Below are positions 8,151 through 16,594 of a DNA stretch of 64,000 bases, in pieces. Positions within the stretch are counted from its first letter, which is position 1. Each line of letters opens with the position of its first letter. Under the pieces are notes generated by a model that saw only the letters and a list, made by a program, of their open reading frames with translations, searched no databases and had not been told where the DNA came from. Position numbers and translations under genes: made by a program. Origin of the DNA: Jingyaoa shaoxingensis (GTDB taxonomy: Bacteria; Bacillota; Clostridia; Lachnospirales; Lachnospiraceae); contig NZ_JACRSZ010000015.1 in NCBI RefSeq assembly GCF_014385005.1, forward strand, positions 35,291 to 99,290, read 5' to 3'.

Positions 8151-9071
8151 ATGACTTTTAAAGAAAAATACGGACAGATTCTGTTACCATTAATTACACC
8201 ATATGGTGAAAATGAAGAAGTAAATTATGACACATATGAAGAACTGATCAACTATCTGGCAAAAGAAGATCTTTGTGATACCTTTATCGTAACAGGTACT
8301 ACCGGTGAAGCATCTCTCCTTACATTTGATGAAAGAGTAAAACTGATGCAGACCGCAGTTAAAGCAGCAGCTGGTAAAAAACCGGTAATCGCCGGTACAG
8401 GATGTGCATCTACCAAAGAGACCATTGCACTTACAAAAGAAGCTGCAAAGCTTGGAATTGAAGTGTGCATGATCGTAGTTCCATTTTATAACAAACCAAC
8501 CCAGGAAGGTATCTACAGACATTACAAAGCAATTGCAGAGGCTTGCCCTGATACCAAAATTCTTCTTTACAATATCCCAATTTTCGTAGGTGTAAACCTG
8601 GAACCGGAAACAGTTGCAAGACTGGCAGCGATCGACAATATCATTGGTATCAAAGATGAAGCCGGAATTAATCCTACACAGGTTACAGATTTCTTCCTTG
8701 CAACCAAGGATGTAGATCCTGATTTCGTTATTTTCAATGGTGATGATATTATGTTACTGCCTACGATCGTTCAGGGTGCTATGGGACTGGTAAGTGGTGG
8801 CGCTCACATTTTCGGACATGAAATCCGTGAGATTTTCAAGGCATTTGAAAATGGAGAAAATGAGAAAGCAAAAGAGTTATTTGTTCCGATTTACAGAGTG
8901 TGCAAATCAACCGGCCAGAATGGAAGAATTCTTCCGAACTCAATTCTCAGACCGGCAATTGAACTGGTAACAGGAATTAAACTTGGAGCAGCAAGAAGTC
9001 CTCTTGCACCGGCTACAGAGGAAGAAATGGCAGTAACTACTGCAATTCTGAAAGAGATCGGAAAACTTTAA
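8151..9071 (+). CDS. DapA/NanA superfamily aldolase, second paralogue
   Basis: A 306-residue class I aldolase of the same superfamily as its upstream neighbour but clearly divergent from it. It keeps GTTGEASLL at 49-57, PFYNKPTQEGIYRHY at 111-125, Tyr140 in LLYNIP and Schiff-base Lys168 in IIGIKDEAG, closer to the standard DHDPS pattern. GCGGAGGG precedes the ATG by nine bases. Two aldolases in tandem suggest two stereoisomers or two steps of one catabolic route, or one aldolase and one dehydratase-like member. A role in lysine synthesis is possible for this copy but the gene neighbourhood argues against it. Confidence 0.87.
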   Translation: MTFKEKYGQILLPLITPYGENEEVNYDTYEELINYLAKEDLCDTFIVTGTTGEASLLTFDERVKLMQTAVKAAAGKKPVIAGTGCASTKETIALTKEAAKLGIEVCMIVVPFYNKPTQEGIYRHYKAIAEACPDTKILLYNIPIFVGVNLEPETVARLAAIDNIIGIKDEAGINPTQVTDFFLATKDVDPDFVIFNGDDIMLLPTIVQGAMGLVSGGAHIFGHEIREIFKAFENGENEKAKELFVPIYRVCKSTGQNGRILPNSILRPAIELVTGIKLGAARSPLAPATEEEMAVTTAILKEIGKL

Positions 9072-9429
9072 GCAACCATTGAAGAATAATTTGCAATAAG
9101 CGAAAAATGTTGTGAGAAAAAGATTGTGTCTGAAAAATTTATATGATATATTAAGCTTTAATTATAGTTGTATATAGAATACATAGTTCTTAAGTTCTTG
9201 CTGTGTATTTCGAAACAGTAAGAGTTCATATCAGACAGACATCGTGACTGAAAATTATTCCAATTATTAATGACCCAAGATGATAACTAGTATATGGATG
9301 CAGTGCTTTAATTTTCTTCAATCAATGCATATTTTGAAAGTTTTCTATGATATGATCATTCAGTTCTTCTGAATTACACAGATGTTTCGAACAGTCGTAC
9401 CAAAGGAACAATACATAACAGGGGGAAGC
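9072..9429. other. Intergenic stretch before the GntR gene
   Basis: About 360 AT-rich bases with no convincing ORF. TATGAT occurs at 9351-9356 close to a TCAG(TTCTT)CTGA mini-hairpin, but I found no well-spaced -35 box. No copy of the ATCATACAAT operator is present, so autoregulation through that site is not apparent. Confidence 0.5.
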
Positions 9430-10143
9430 ATGAAAGAGATACAAAGAATTTCAATAACGGATGCAGTGGTTGATAATATTAAGGAAATGATTGAGGCAGA
9501 AGAATATAAAGTTGGGGAAAAACTGCCGGCAGAAGCAAAACTCTGTGAAATGCTGAAAGTAAGCAGAACAAGTGTCAGAGAGGCATTGAGAGTATTGCAG
9601 GCACTGGGGTATGTCGAGAATAAACCGGGAAAAGGTGCATTTGTGGCTGCCAATCATAAAGAAGACTCATCTTTGTGGTATGATGTGGAGAATCCGCAGT
9701 TTACTGATTTTATGGATATTCGTATGGCAATGGAGACATTTGCAGTCCGTATAGCCGTGAAGAAGGCTTCAGAAAAAGATATAAAGAAGCTGGAAGAAAT
9801 CCATCAGTCCTTTGTAGAAGCAAATGAGAACAAAGATATGGTGCGGATGATTATGCTTGATGAATTATTTCACACAACGATAGTGGGAATAACGAAAAAT
9901 CAGCTTCTGATCAATATTAACAGACAGCTTTTGGAAGCTTTTCGGGTATATCGTTCAGAATCTTTTACCGACCGTGATGTATATAAAAATGCGATCGAGC
10001 CTCATGAAGCATTATTAGACTGTTTCCGTCACCATGATTATAAGAGAGCTGTGGATGAGATGAGAAATCATCTGAATATTACTACCAGTGATATGGAGAA
10101 GATTCATAATAAAAATACTTCTGTCACGACGGAAAAATTGTAA
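9430..10143 (+). CDS. GntR family regulator, FadR/FCD subfamily
   Basis: A 237-residue DNA-binding regulator. The N-terminal winged helix includes the GntR signature GEKLPAEAKLCEMLKVSRTS followed by VREALRVLQALGYVE and the wing GKGAFVA. The C-terminal helical FCD domain carries the metal/ligand-binding pattern MRMAMETFAVRIA-like helices, DELFHTTIVG and EPHEALLDCFRHHD, with Asp and His residues typical of regulators that sense organic acids. ATG 9430 is preceded by AGGGGG; the ATG at 9382 lacks such a site. Lying at the end of the TRAP/racemase/aldolase block, it most likely controls it through the palindrome at 7163. Confidence 0.9.
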   Translation: MKEIQRISITDAVVDNIKEMIEAEEYKVGEKLPAEAKLCEMLKVSRTSVREALRVLQALGYVENKPGKGAFVAANHKEDSSLWYDVENPQFTDFMDIRMAMETFAVRIAVKKASEKDIKKLEEIHQSFVEANENKDMVRMIMLDELFHTTIVGITKNQLLININRQLLEAFRVYRSESFTDRDVYKNAIEPHEALLDCFRHHDYKRAVDEMRNHLNITTSDMEKIHNKNTSVTTEKL

Positions 10144-10583
10144 TATTTCTATCTATGTATGGCGTCAAATGGATAATGTCATTCGTGTTCCTGTTAAGGA
10201 TGCAGGAGGTTATCTGTAATTTCTTCAGGGTAAGTACTACGGGAAATGTTTTATCGCGATGATTCAAAAAGACACATTCTTGCGTGGAAAAATGATAAGG
10301 TATGCACTGGCAACATGAAAAAGTGAGAAATCAAGAGAAACACAGTGTCCATGCAGTACGCGAAGCCATATTGAAGAATCGTAAAGCTTTATGTCAGTCA
10401 GCAAATACGTAATCATTGTGTAAGCAAGCAAAACGGACTGTTTCTCCAGAGAGACAGCCCGTTTTTTGTTCAGATAAATAAAGCGTTTTTACAGAATAAG
10501 ATCACGTTTATCAGAAATGCTGAGAAGAATTGACAGAAAAAATATGGCAGCTTGAAAAGATTATAGAAAAAGAGGAATGGAGC
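10144..10583. other. Intergenic stretch before the ribokinase-like gene
   Basis: No supported gene. Short open stretches (for example near 10160-10220 and 10246-10318) could be remnants, but none has a start signal or a recognisable product. A terminator lies at 10431-10468. Confidence 0.5.
10431..10468 (+). terminator. Rho-independent terminator
   Basis: An ACGG(A)CTGT(T)TCTC arm pairs with AGAGACAG(C)CCGT and is followed by TTTTTT. It closes the upstream regulator transcript. Confidence 0.8.
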
Positions 10584-11588
10584 ATGAATAAAAAAGTAAA
10601 AATCCTGGTTGTTGGAAGTTTTGTTATGGATACCATTTCCAGTACTGAAATTTTTCCGGAATCTGGTCAGACTGTTTTAGGATATCAATATACAACAGCC
10701 CCGGGAGGAAAAGGAGCAAATCAGGCAATGGAAGCTGCACTTCTTGGTGCAGAAGTAACCATGGTTGGAAAAGTAGGAACAGATGCGTTTGGAGACAGGA
10801 TGATTGAGTCCCTGCAGAGTGCAGGAGTGAATACAGACTTTGTAGGAAGACAGCCGGATGTCAGCAGTGGTATCGGAAATGTTATGCTTACGACAAAAAA
10901 TGGTGTGCTTCAGAATAATCGGATTATTGTGATTCCTGGTGCCAATATGAAAATTACACCGGAAGATGTGGCGTTTTTAAAAGAGGCTGTCGGAGAATAT
11001 GACATGGTGATGCTTCAGCTGGAAATACCAATGGAGATTAATGAACTGGTTGCGAAATATGCATATGATAAGGGAGTACCGGTTATGTTAAATCCGGCAC
11101 CGATTGCTCCACTTTCAGAAGATTTTATGAGCCATATCACCTACTTATCACCAAATGAGACAGAAGCAGCAGCACTTCTGAACTGTTTTATTCGTGAAGA
11201 AGGACAGGAGATGACAGAAGAAGCAATAAAAGGAATAAAAGAGGCAATGCGAAAGAAAAATCTTCAGAAACTGCTGTTAACGCTGGGAGATGCGGGTGCG
11301 ATGACGATTGAGGGTGAAAATGTAGTATTTAAACCGGCTGTACCGAATATTAAAGCAGTAGACCCGACAGCGGCAGGAGATTCATTTGTAGCTGCATTCT
11401 GTGTTGCCAAAGGTTCTGGACTGAATGATGGGGATGCGATGGCATTTGCCAATATGATTGCAGCAGTTACTGTTTCCAAAATGGGTGCGCAGCCATCGCT
11501 GTCCAGCCTGAAAGTGGCGAAAGAGTTCCATAAAGCAGCAGGAAGGGATGTTTCGATTATTGAGAAAGTAGAGGAATTACAGAAATGA
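10584..11588 (+). CDS. rbsK: PfkB family carbohydrate kinase, ribokinase-like
   Basis: A 334-residue cytoplasmic sugar kinase. PfkB signature 1 (APGGKGANQAMEAALLGAE) begins near residue 39, and signature 2 (DPTAAGDSFVAAF) near 260 supplies the catalytic base Asp266 and the anion hole. These match ribokinase best. ATG 10584 is preceded by AGAGGA at seven bases; an in-frame ATG further upstream has no such site. It overlaps the SIS gene by four bases and heads a unit with an isomerase and an RbsD-type mutarotase, so it probably phosphorylates the sugar taken up by the RbsACB system downstream. Ribose is likely, but other pentoses or hexoses remain possible. Confidence 0.88.
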   Translation: MNKKVKILVVGSFVMDTISSTEIFPESGQTVLGYQYTTAPGGKGANQAMEAALLGAEVTMVGKVGTDAFGDRMIESLQSAGVNTDFVGRQPDVSSGIGNVMLTTKNGVLQNNRIIVIPGANMKITPEDVAFLKEAVGEYDMVMLQLEIPMEINELVAKYAYDKGVPVMLNPAPIAPLSEDFMSHITYLSPNETEAAALLNCFIREEGQEMTEEAIKGIKEAMRKKNLQKLLLTLGDAGAMTIEGENVVFKPAVPNIKAVDPTAAGDSFVAAFCVAKGSGLNDGDAMAFANMIAAVTVSKMGAQPSLSSLKVAKEFHKAAGRDVSIIEKVEELQK

Positions 11589-12196
11589 CAGAAATGGGAA
11601 ATAAAGCATTAGATGTATTTTGGGAAGCTGTGAAGGAACAGGTAACATATACAATAGAAAGTGTGGATAAAGAAGCACTTGGCAAGGCGGCAGAGCTGAT
11701 ACAGGAATCGGTAAAAAATGGTGGCCGGATTCATGTAACAGGAATTGGTAAACCGGGACATTTAGCTGGCTATATATCCTCATTAATGGCATCTACCGGA
11801 ACTCCGACCTATTTCTTACACGGAACGGAAGCGGTACATGGATCCAGTGGACAGCTGGTAGAGGGAGATGTAGTAATTGCAATCTCCAACAGTGGCAACA
11901 CAGATGAACTGATGGCAACGATAGCCTGTGTAATTGATAATGGATGTAAGGTAATTGGTGTAACAGGTAATTCATCCAGTAAACTGGCATTAAACAGTGA
12001 TGTATGTCTGCTGGCGGATATTGAAAAAGAAGGCGGTCCATTGAACCGTGCGCCAAGAAATTCTATTTTAGCTGAAATGTTAGTCCTTCAGATGCTGACG
12101 GTGATTTTACAGGCAGACTGCAATGTAACACCGGAACAGTATGTAAAACATCATCCACATGGTGCCCTCGGAAAGTTAAGAGAAGGAGAGGTATAA
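11585..12196 (+). CDS. SIS-domain sugar-phosphate isomerase (KpsF/GutQ-like, no CBS domains)
   Basis: A 203-residue protein consisting of one SIS domain. Recognisable features are the ligand loop VTGIGKPGHLAGYISSLMAS near residues 48-67, the segment AVHGSSGQL and ISNSGNTDE near 100-108, and the C-terminal HHPHGALGK typical of KpsF/GutQ arabinose-5-phosphate isomerases. It lacks the C-terminal CBS pair of KpsF. The ATGA overlap couples it to the kinase gene. An aldose-ketose isomerase here, together with a ribokinase and RbsD, hints that the sugar needs isomerisation after phosphorylation, which ribose itself would not need in a dedicated operon. Confidence 0.83.
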   Translation: MTEMGNKALDVFWEAVKEQVTYTIESVDKEALGKAAELIQESVKNGGRIHVTGIGKPGHLAGYISSLMASTGTPTYFLHGTEAVHGSSGQLVEGDVVIAISNSGNTDELMATIACVIDNGCKVIGVTGNSSSKLALNSDVCLLADIEKEGGPLNRAPRNSILAEMLVLQMLTVILQADCNVTPEQYVKHHPHGALGKLREGEV

Positions 12197-12200
12197 AAAT

Positions 12201-12611
12201 ATGACAACAACAAAGTTAATTAATCCGGATATTTTAGCTGCACTTGCATATTGTGGACATGGAAGCAAAGTGCTGATTGCAGATGCGAATTATCCGCTGG
12301 CAGAAAAAAGCGGAAATGCCAGAAAAGTATATCTTGGTCTGACAAGAGGATTACCGACAGTAACGGATGTATTAGAGGCCATTCTTTCAGTAGTGAATGT
12401 TGAAAAAGCGGAAGTTATGGTGCCGGAAGAAGGACCAGAACCTGAGATCTTTGAAGAATTCCGCAGCCAGTTAAATGGAATGGAACTTTCCGGAATGGGA
12501 AGATATGAATACTATGATGCATGTATGGAAGAAAATGCTGTTTATCTGGCAATCAGTACAGGAGAACAGAGAACATTTGCGAATATTCTGCTTACGATCG
12601 GATGCGCTTAA
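12201..12611 (+). CDS. rbsD: RbsD/FucU family sugar mutarotase (pyranase)
   Basis: A 136-residue protein of the RbsD/FucU fold, which interconverts ring forms or anomers of sugars before phosphorylation. The conserved His20 and Asp28 (in YCGHGSKVLIADANYP) match the catalytic positions of RbsD. A GAGAGG ribosome binding site precedes the ATG, and only four bases separate it from the SIS gene. It ends the kinase/isomerase/mutarotase unit and is followed by a terminator. Confidence 0.88.
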   Translation: MTTTKLINPDILAALAYCGHGSKVLIADANYPLAEKSGNARKVYLGLTRGLPTVTDVLEAILSVVNVEKAEVMVPEEGPEPEIFEEFRSQLNGMELSGMGRYEYYDACMEENAVYLAISTGEQRTFANILLTIGCA

Positions 12612-12698
12612 ATGCTAAAAAGAATGCCATTTTGATTCAGAAGGTGAAATTACAGTGGCACAGTATGGAAAAAAGTGAATAAAATGCCAATAAAAAAG

Positions 12699-12738
12699 CA
12701 CAGTTTTCGATAAAATCAGTCAGAAAGCTGTGTTTTTT
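12699..12738 (+). terminator. Rho-independent terminator after rbsD
   Basis: A CACAG(T)TTTC arm pairs with GAAA(G)CTGTG and is followed by TTTTTTCT. It separates the enzyme unit from the ABC transporter unit. Confidence 0.75.
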
Positions 12739-12879
12739 CTATGGTGCATTTTTATTTTGGCATCAAACTGCATAAAAAACCCCCTCTAAAACAAAAATCT
12801 CCCATCCTGTTGCACAAAAGAAAACTGCGTTATCATACTGACATAAGGAAAAAGAAAACAAAAAACGGGGGGAAATCAT

Positions 12880-14388
12880 ATGAATGAAATCATAGTTTCC
12901 ATGAACCATATAAGCAAGAGCTTTCCGGGTGTGAAGGCACTGGATGATGTACATTTCGAACTGAGATCCGGTGAGGTTATGGCACTTCTGGGAGAAAATG
13001 GTGCAGGTAAGTCTACACTGATGAAAATCCTCAGTGGCGTCTATACCAGAGATGATGGTACAATGGAGATATTCGGAAAGGAATATGGAGATCTGACACC
13101 GAAGCAGGCGCAGGAAGTCGGAGTAGCCATTATTCATCAGGAATTGAACATGTGCAGACACTTATCCGTTGCGGAAAATATGTTCCTGGGAAGAGAGCTG
13201 GCAGGCAAGTTTACACTGGACAATCGAAAGATGCGCCAGGAAGCGAAACGGATACTGGATGATCTGAAGATTGATATTAATCCAGATCAGACCGTTGGGG
13301 ATCTGCCGGTATCCAAGCAGCAGATGGTTGAGATTGCAAAAGCCTTATCCATCAATGCCAAGATCCTGATCATGGACGAACCGACCTCTGCGCTGACGGC
13401 AAAAGAGATCGAAGACCTGTTCCGCATTATCCGCAAATTAAAAGCGGAAGGAAGAGGAATTGTATACATATCCCACAGACTGGAAGAACTGGCAGAGATC
13501 GTTGATCGTGTTACCATCATGAGAGATGGCCAGTACATCACCAATGGCAATTTTGCGGATATGACCATGGATCAGATTATTACCAACATGGTTGGACGTG
13601 AGATCAAAGAAAAATTCCCGCGGGTATCCTGCGAGAAGGGCAAAAAAGTCTTTGAAGTGAAGCATCTGAATGCAGGAAAAATGGTGCGGGACATCAACTT
13701 CTCCTTATATGAAGGCGAGATCGTTGGATTTGCAGGACTCATGGGAGCGGGAAGAACCGAGACCACAAGAGCAATCTTCGGAGCAGATCCGAAGGACAGA
13801 GGAGAGATCTGGCTGGATGGACAGGAAATCAAGATCAACTGTCCGATGGATGCTATCAAACACGGTGTGGTACTGGCACCGGAAGACCGGAAAAAAGACG
13901 GGCTGTGTACCAAACTTAGTATCCGTCAGAACCTGGCACTACCGAATCTGGATATGATCTGCAACGGACTTGGCGTGATCAGCAGTACCAAAGAAGATAA
14001 ACTGTGTGAAGAGGCAGTACAGAACCTCCGCATTAAGACACCGAATGTAGAGATCGACTCCGGCAACTTATCCGGTGGTAATCAGCAGAAAGTAGTAGTT
14101 GGAAAATGGCTGGCAAGAAATTCCAGAGTGGTCATCTTTGATGAGCCGACCAGAGGAATCGATGTCGGAGCCAAGGTAGAGATCTACAATCTGATGAATG
14201 AACTGAAAAAACAGGGAATAGCAGTCATGTTCGTATCTTCCGAAATGCCGGAAGTCATGGGAATCGCAGACCGGATCATCGTTATGTGTGATGGCCGTAT
14301 TACCGGTGAAGTAATGGCACAGGATACAACTCAGAACGAGATTCTGACCATGGCAACATCCTTTGAAAACAAGAAAATAGTGAGTTAG
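12880..14388 (+). CDS. rbsA: Sugar ABC transporter ATP-binding protein, RbsA-like (two ATPase domains)
   Basis: A 502-residue double ATPase that powers import of a monosaccharide through the membrane subunit. The first domain has Walker A GENGAGKST, a Q-loop in IIHQELN, signature-like LPVSKQQMVEIAKAL and Walker B ILIMDEPTSALT. The second has the degenerate P-loop GLMGAGRTE usual in this family, the signature LSGGNQQKVVVGKWL and Walker B VVIFDEPTRGIDVG. A long GGGGGG ribosome binding site lies just before the ATG. It begins the A-C-B transporter operon next to the sugar enzymes and the YesMN regulators. Confidence 0.95.
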   Translation: MNEIIVSMNHISKSFPGVKALDDVHFELRSGEVMALLGENGAGKSTLMKILSGVYTRDDGTMEIFGKEYGDLTPKQAQEVGVAIIHQELNMCRHLSVAENMFLGRELAGKFTLDNRKMRQEAKRILDDLKIDINPDQTVGDLPVSKQQMVEIAKALSINAKILIMDEPTSALTAKEIEDLFRIIRKLKAEGRGIVYISHRLEELAEIVDRVTIMRDGQYITNGNFADMTMDQIITNMVGREIKEKFPRVSCEKGKKVFEVKHLNAGKMVRDINFSLYEGEIVGFAGLMGAGRTETTRAIFGADPKDRGEIWLDGQEIKINCPMDAIKHGVVLAPEDRKKDGLCTKLSIRQNLALPNLDMICNGLGVISSTKEDKLCEEAVQNLRIKTPNVEIDSGNLSGGNQQKVVVGKWLARNSRVVIFDEPTRGIDVGAKVEIYNLMNELKKQGIAVMFVSSEMPEVMGIADRIIVMCDGRITGEVMAQDTTQNEILTMATSFENKKIVS

Positions 14389-14403
14389 TGGAGGGGAAGA
14401 AAA

Positions 14404-15414
14404 ATGAACAACAAACAGCAGAGCCCGGTAAAAAAATTACTGGCAATCCGGGGAATGGGCGCAGCCCTGACCGCCTTCGTAGGTCTGGTCATTATCTATA
14501 TCGCATTCGGTCTGATTAATTCAGCAGTATTTTCCGGACAGAACATTCTGAACTTACTTCGTTCCATGTCCAAATATCTGCTCATCGGTATTGCACAGAG
14601 CTACGTATTGATCACAGGAAACATCGACCTGTCCATTGGTTCAATGGTTGGTATGAGTGCCATGATCTCAGCAACCCTGATGACTACAGGTATGAATCCG
14701 CTGCTTGCCATCCTGATTTCACTACTGTGTTGTCTGGTGATCGGTGTAGTCAACGGATATCTGGTAGGAAAGTTCAAGCTTCCGCCATTCATCGCAACTT
14801 TGGGAACCATGTTCGTGGCAAGAGGTATTGCCTACATGGTAAACGGTAACCGTAATACCGATGCCATTGCAACCGGTATCGGAAAAGAAGCAGCAGACAA
14901 GTTCCAGAACTTTTTCTACTATGGAAAAACACTTGGTGTATATAATACCTTCTGGATTGCAATGATCGTATTCATTATTTTCTTCTTTGTACTGTCCAAA
15001 ACAAGAACCGGACGTCATATTTACGCAATCGGTTCAAACGTAGACGCAGCAAAACTGTCAGGTGTAGACGTAGTGGCAACCACCATTAAGACATACCTGA
15101 TCAGTGCAACCTGTTCCTGCCTGGTAGGTCTGATCCTCTGTGCACAGGCCGGTATGGGAAATATGGAAGCAGGAAACATGTATGAAATGTATGGTGTGGC
15201 AGCCGGCGTTATCGGTGGTGTATCACCACTTGGAGGAACCGGTATTCTTCTTGGAACTCTGGCAGGTGCAGCTGTATGGCAGACACTGGAAAATGGTCTG
15301 AACATGATCGGTGCACAGGTAGGTATCCAGCGAGTAGTCATCGGTGTCATCGTAGTAGTAGCCGTTCTTCTGGACGTAGTCGTACGTAACGGAAAATTCG
15401 GAAAAAGAAAGTAG
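14404..15414 (+). CDS. rbsC: Sugar ABC transporter permease, RbsC-like
   Basis: A 336-residue membrane subunit with about ten predicted helices. The family landmark GNIDLSIGSMVGMSAMISA occurs near residues 76-94, and IGSNVDAAKLSGVDV near 212-226 is the conserved cytoplasmic loop that contacts the ATPase. The C-terminal GGTGILLGTLAGA is also typical. It starts 15 bases after rbsA with a GGAGGGG site. Together with the double ATPase and the following binding protein it completes a ribose/galactose-class importer. Confidence 0.94.
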   Translation: MNNKQQSPVKKLLAIRGMGAALTAFVGLVIIYIAFGLINSAVFSGQNILNLLRSMSKYLLIGIAQSYVLITGNIDLSIGSMVGMSAMISATLMTTGMNPLLAILISLLCCLVIGVVNGYLVGKFKLPPFIATLGTMFVARGIAYMVNGNRNTDAIATGIGKEAADKFQNFFYYGKTLGVYNTFWIAMIVFIIFFFVLSKTRTGRHIYAIGSNVDAAKLSGVDVVATTIKTYLISATCSCLVGLILCAQAGMGNMEAGNMYEMYGVAAGVIGGVSPLGGTGILLGTLAGAAVWQTLENGLNMIGAQVGIQRVVIGVIVVVAVLLDVVVRNGKFGKRK

Positions 15415-15542
15415 TAAATCATGAGGCAAAAAGATGCCATATGGATTGTTTCGTACAATTCAGACCAGATACGAACTAAGCCGCAAAATATGGGTTGCGG
15501 ATAGTAAATAAAACAAATTATATATTTAGGAGGGTTTTAAAA

Positions 15543-16469
15543 ATGAAAAAGAAATTATTAGCAGCGATCTGCGCAGCAACAATGGTATTCTCAATGGGAA
15601 CTATGGCAATGGCAGACGACGAAGTAAAGGCAACAGGAGACGAGAAGATAGCTCTGATCACTATGGACTCCATCGACCAGCACTGGATCACATTGAATGA
15701 AGGCGCACAGAAAGCAGCTGAAGAATTTGGTGTAACCGTAGACTTCATGTCCCCAAATACCAAGGACGATGCACAGCAGATCGAATGTGTAAACAACGCA
15801 GTAGCAGGCGGCTACGGTGCCATCATGGTAGCAGCAAACGGACCGGATGCAATTTCATCTGCATTACAGGAAGCAGTAGACGGTGGAGTTAAGATCGTAT
15901 ACGTCGACTCCCCTGCAAACGTAGAAGCATCCGCTACATTCTCCACAGATAACAAGGCAGCAGGCCAGACAGCCGGCGAAGAAATGATCAAAGCTCTGGA
16001 AGACGCAGGCGTTACATCCGGTAAGATCGGTATCATCAATGTAAACGCAGCAACAGACTCCTGTGTAAACAGAGAAGAAGGCTTCCGTGCAGCATTTGAC
16101 GGATCTGACTTCGAACTGATGGAAACACAGTACGGCGAAGGTGATGCAGCAAAATCTCAGAGTATCGCAGAAAACTACATCACACAGGGTGTTGTTGGTA
16201 TCTTCGGTTGTAATGAAGGATCCACAACAGGTGCCGGCAATGCCATCAAAGCTTCCGGAAACGATGCAATCGTTGGTGTTGGTTTTGATAAATCTGATGC
16301 AATCCTGAACCTGATCGATGACGGATATCTGTATGCAACTATGGCTCAGAATCCAGACGTTATGGGATACGAAGGCGTAAAAGCAGCAATCCAGGCAATC
16401 AACGGTGAAGACCTTGGCGGTGAAGTAACAGATACCGGTGTATCCGTACTGACAAAAGAAAGCAAATAA
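15543..16469 (+). CDS. rbsB: Sugar ABC transporter substrate-binding protein, RbsB-like
   Basis: A 308-residue exported receptor of the periplasmic-binding-protein type 1 fold. A signal peptide (MKKKLLAAICAATMVFSMG and so on, ending near MAMA-DD) is followed by the sugar-binding domain with MDSIDQHWITLNEGAQKAAE near residue 45, YVDSPANVEAS and GCNEGSTTGAGNAIK. AGGAGG lies before ATG 15543; in-frame codons upstream have no such signal. There is no lipobox, so membrane attachment is not evident. It completes the importer and would present the sugar sensed or consumed by this region. A terminator follows. Confidence 0.93.
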   Translation: MKKKLLAAICAATMVFSMGTMAMADDEVKATGDEKIALITMDSIDQHWITLNEGAQKAAEEFGVTVDFMSPNTKDDAQQIECVNNAVAGGYGAIMVAANGPDAISSALQEAVDGGVKIVYVDSPANVEASATFSTDNKAAGQTAGEEMIKALEDAGVTSGKIGIINVNAATDSCVNREEGFRAAFDGSDFELMETQYGEGDAAKSQSIAENYITQGVVGIFGCNEGSTTGAGNAIKASGNDAIVGVGFDKSDAILNLIDDGYLYATMAQNPDVMGYEGVKAAIQAINGEDLGGEVTDTGVSVLTKESK

Positions 16470-16492
16470 ACCTCGCATAGAATAACTCTGAG

Positions 16493-16522
16493 AAAAACCG
16501 TCGCATCCCGCGGCGGTTTTTT
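16493..16522 (+). terminator. Rho-independent terminator after rbsB
   Basis: A 12-bp stem, AAAAACCGTCGC with GCGGCGGTTTTT (one G-U pair), ends in a T-run. The two-component genes begin about 70 bases later. Confidence 0.88.
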
Positions 16523-16594
16523 CGGTTACAGAAAATTGACCGAAAAGCGAAAGTATGAGACAATATAAATATAAATGTTTTTGGGGAAGAGAAG

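Noticed and set aside
10160..10318. Fragments of a former gene between gntR and rbsK
   Set aside because: The short open pieces lie in different frames, have no start signals and match nothing I recognise.
12810..12838. Consensus promoter before rbsA
   Set aside because: TTGCAC is present but the element 17 bases on (TCATAC) is a poor -10 box; an activated weak promoter is possible, but not supported enough to list.
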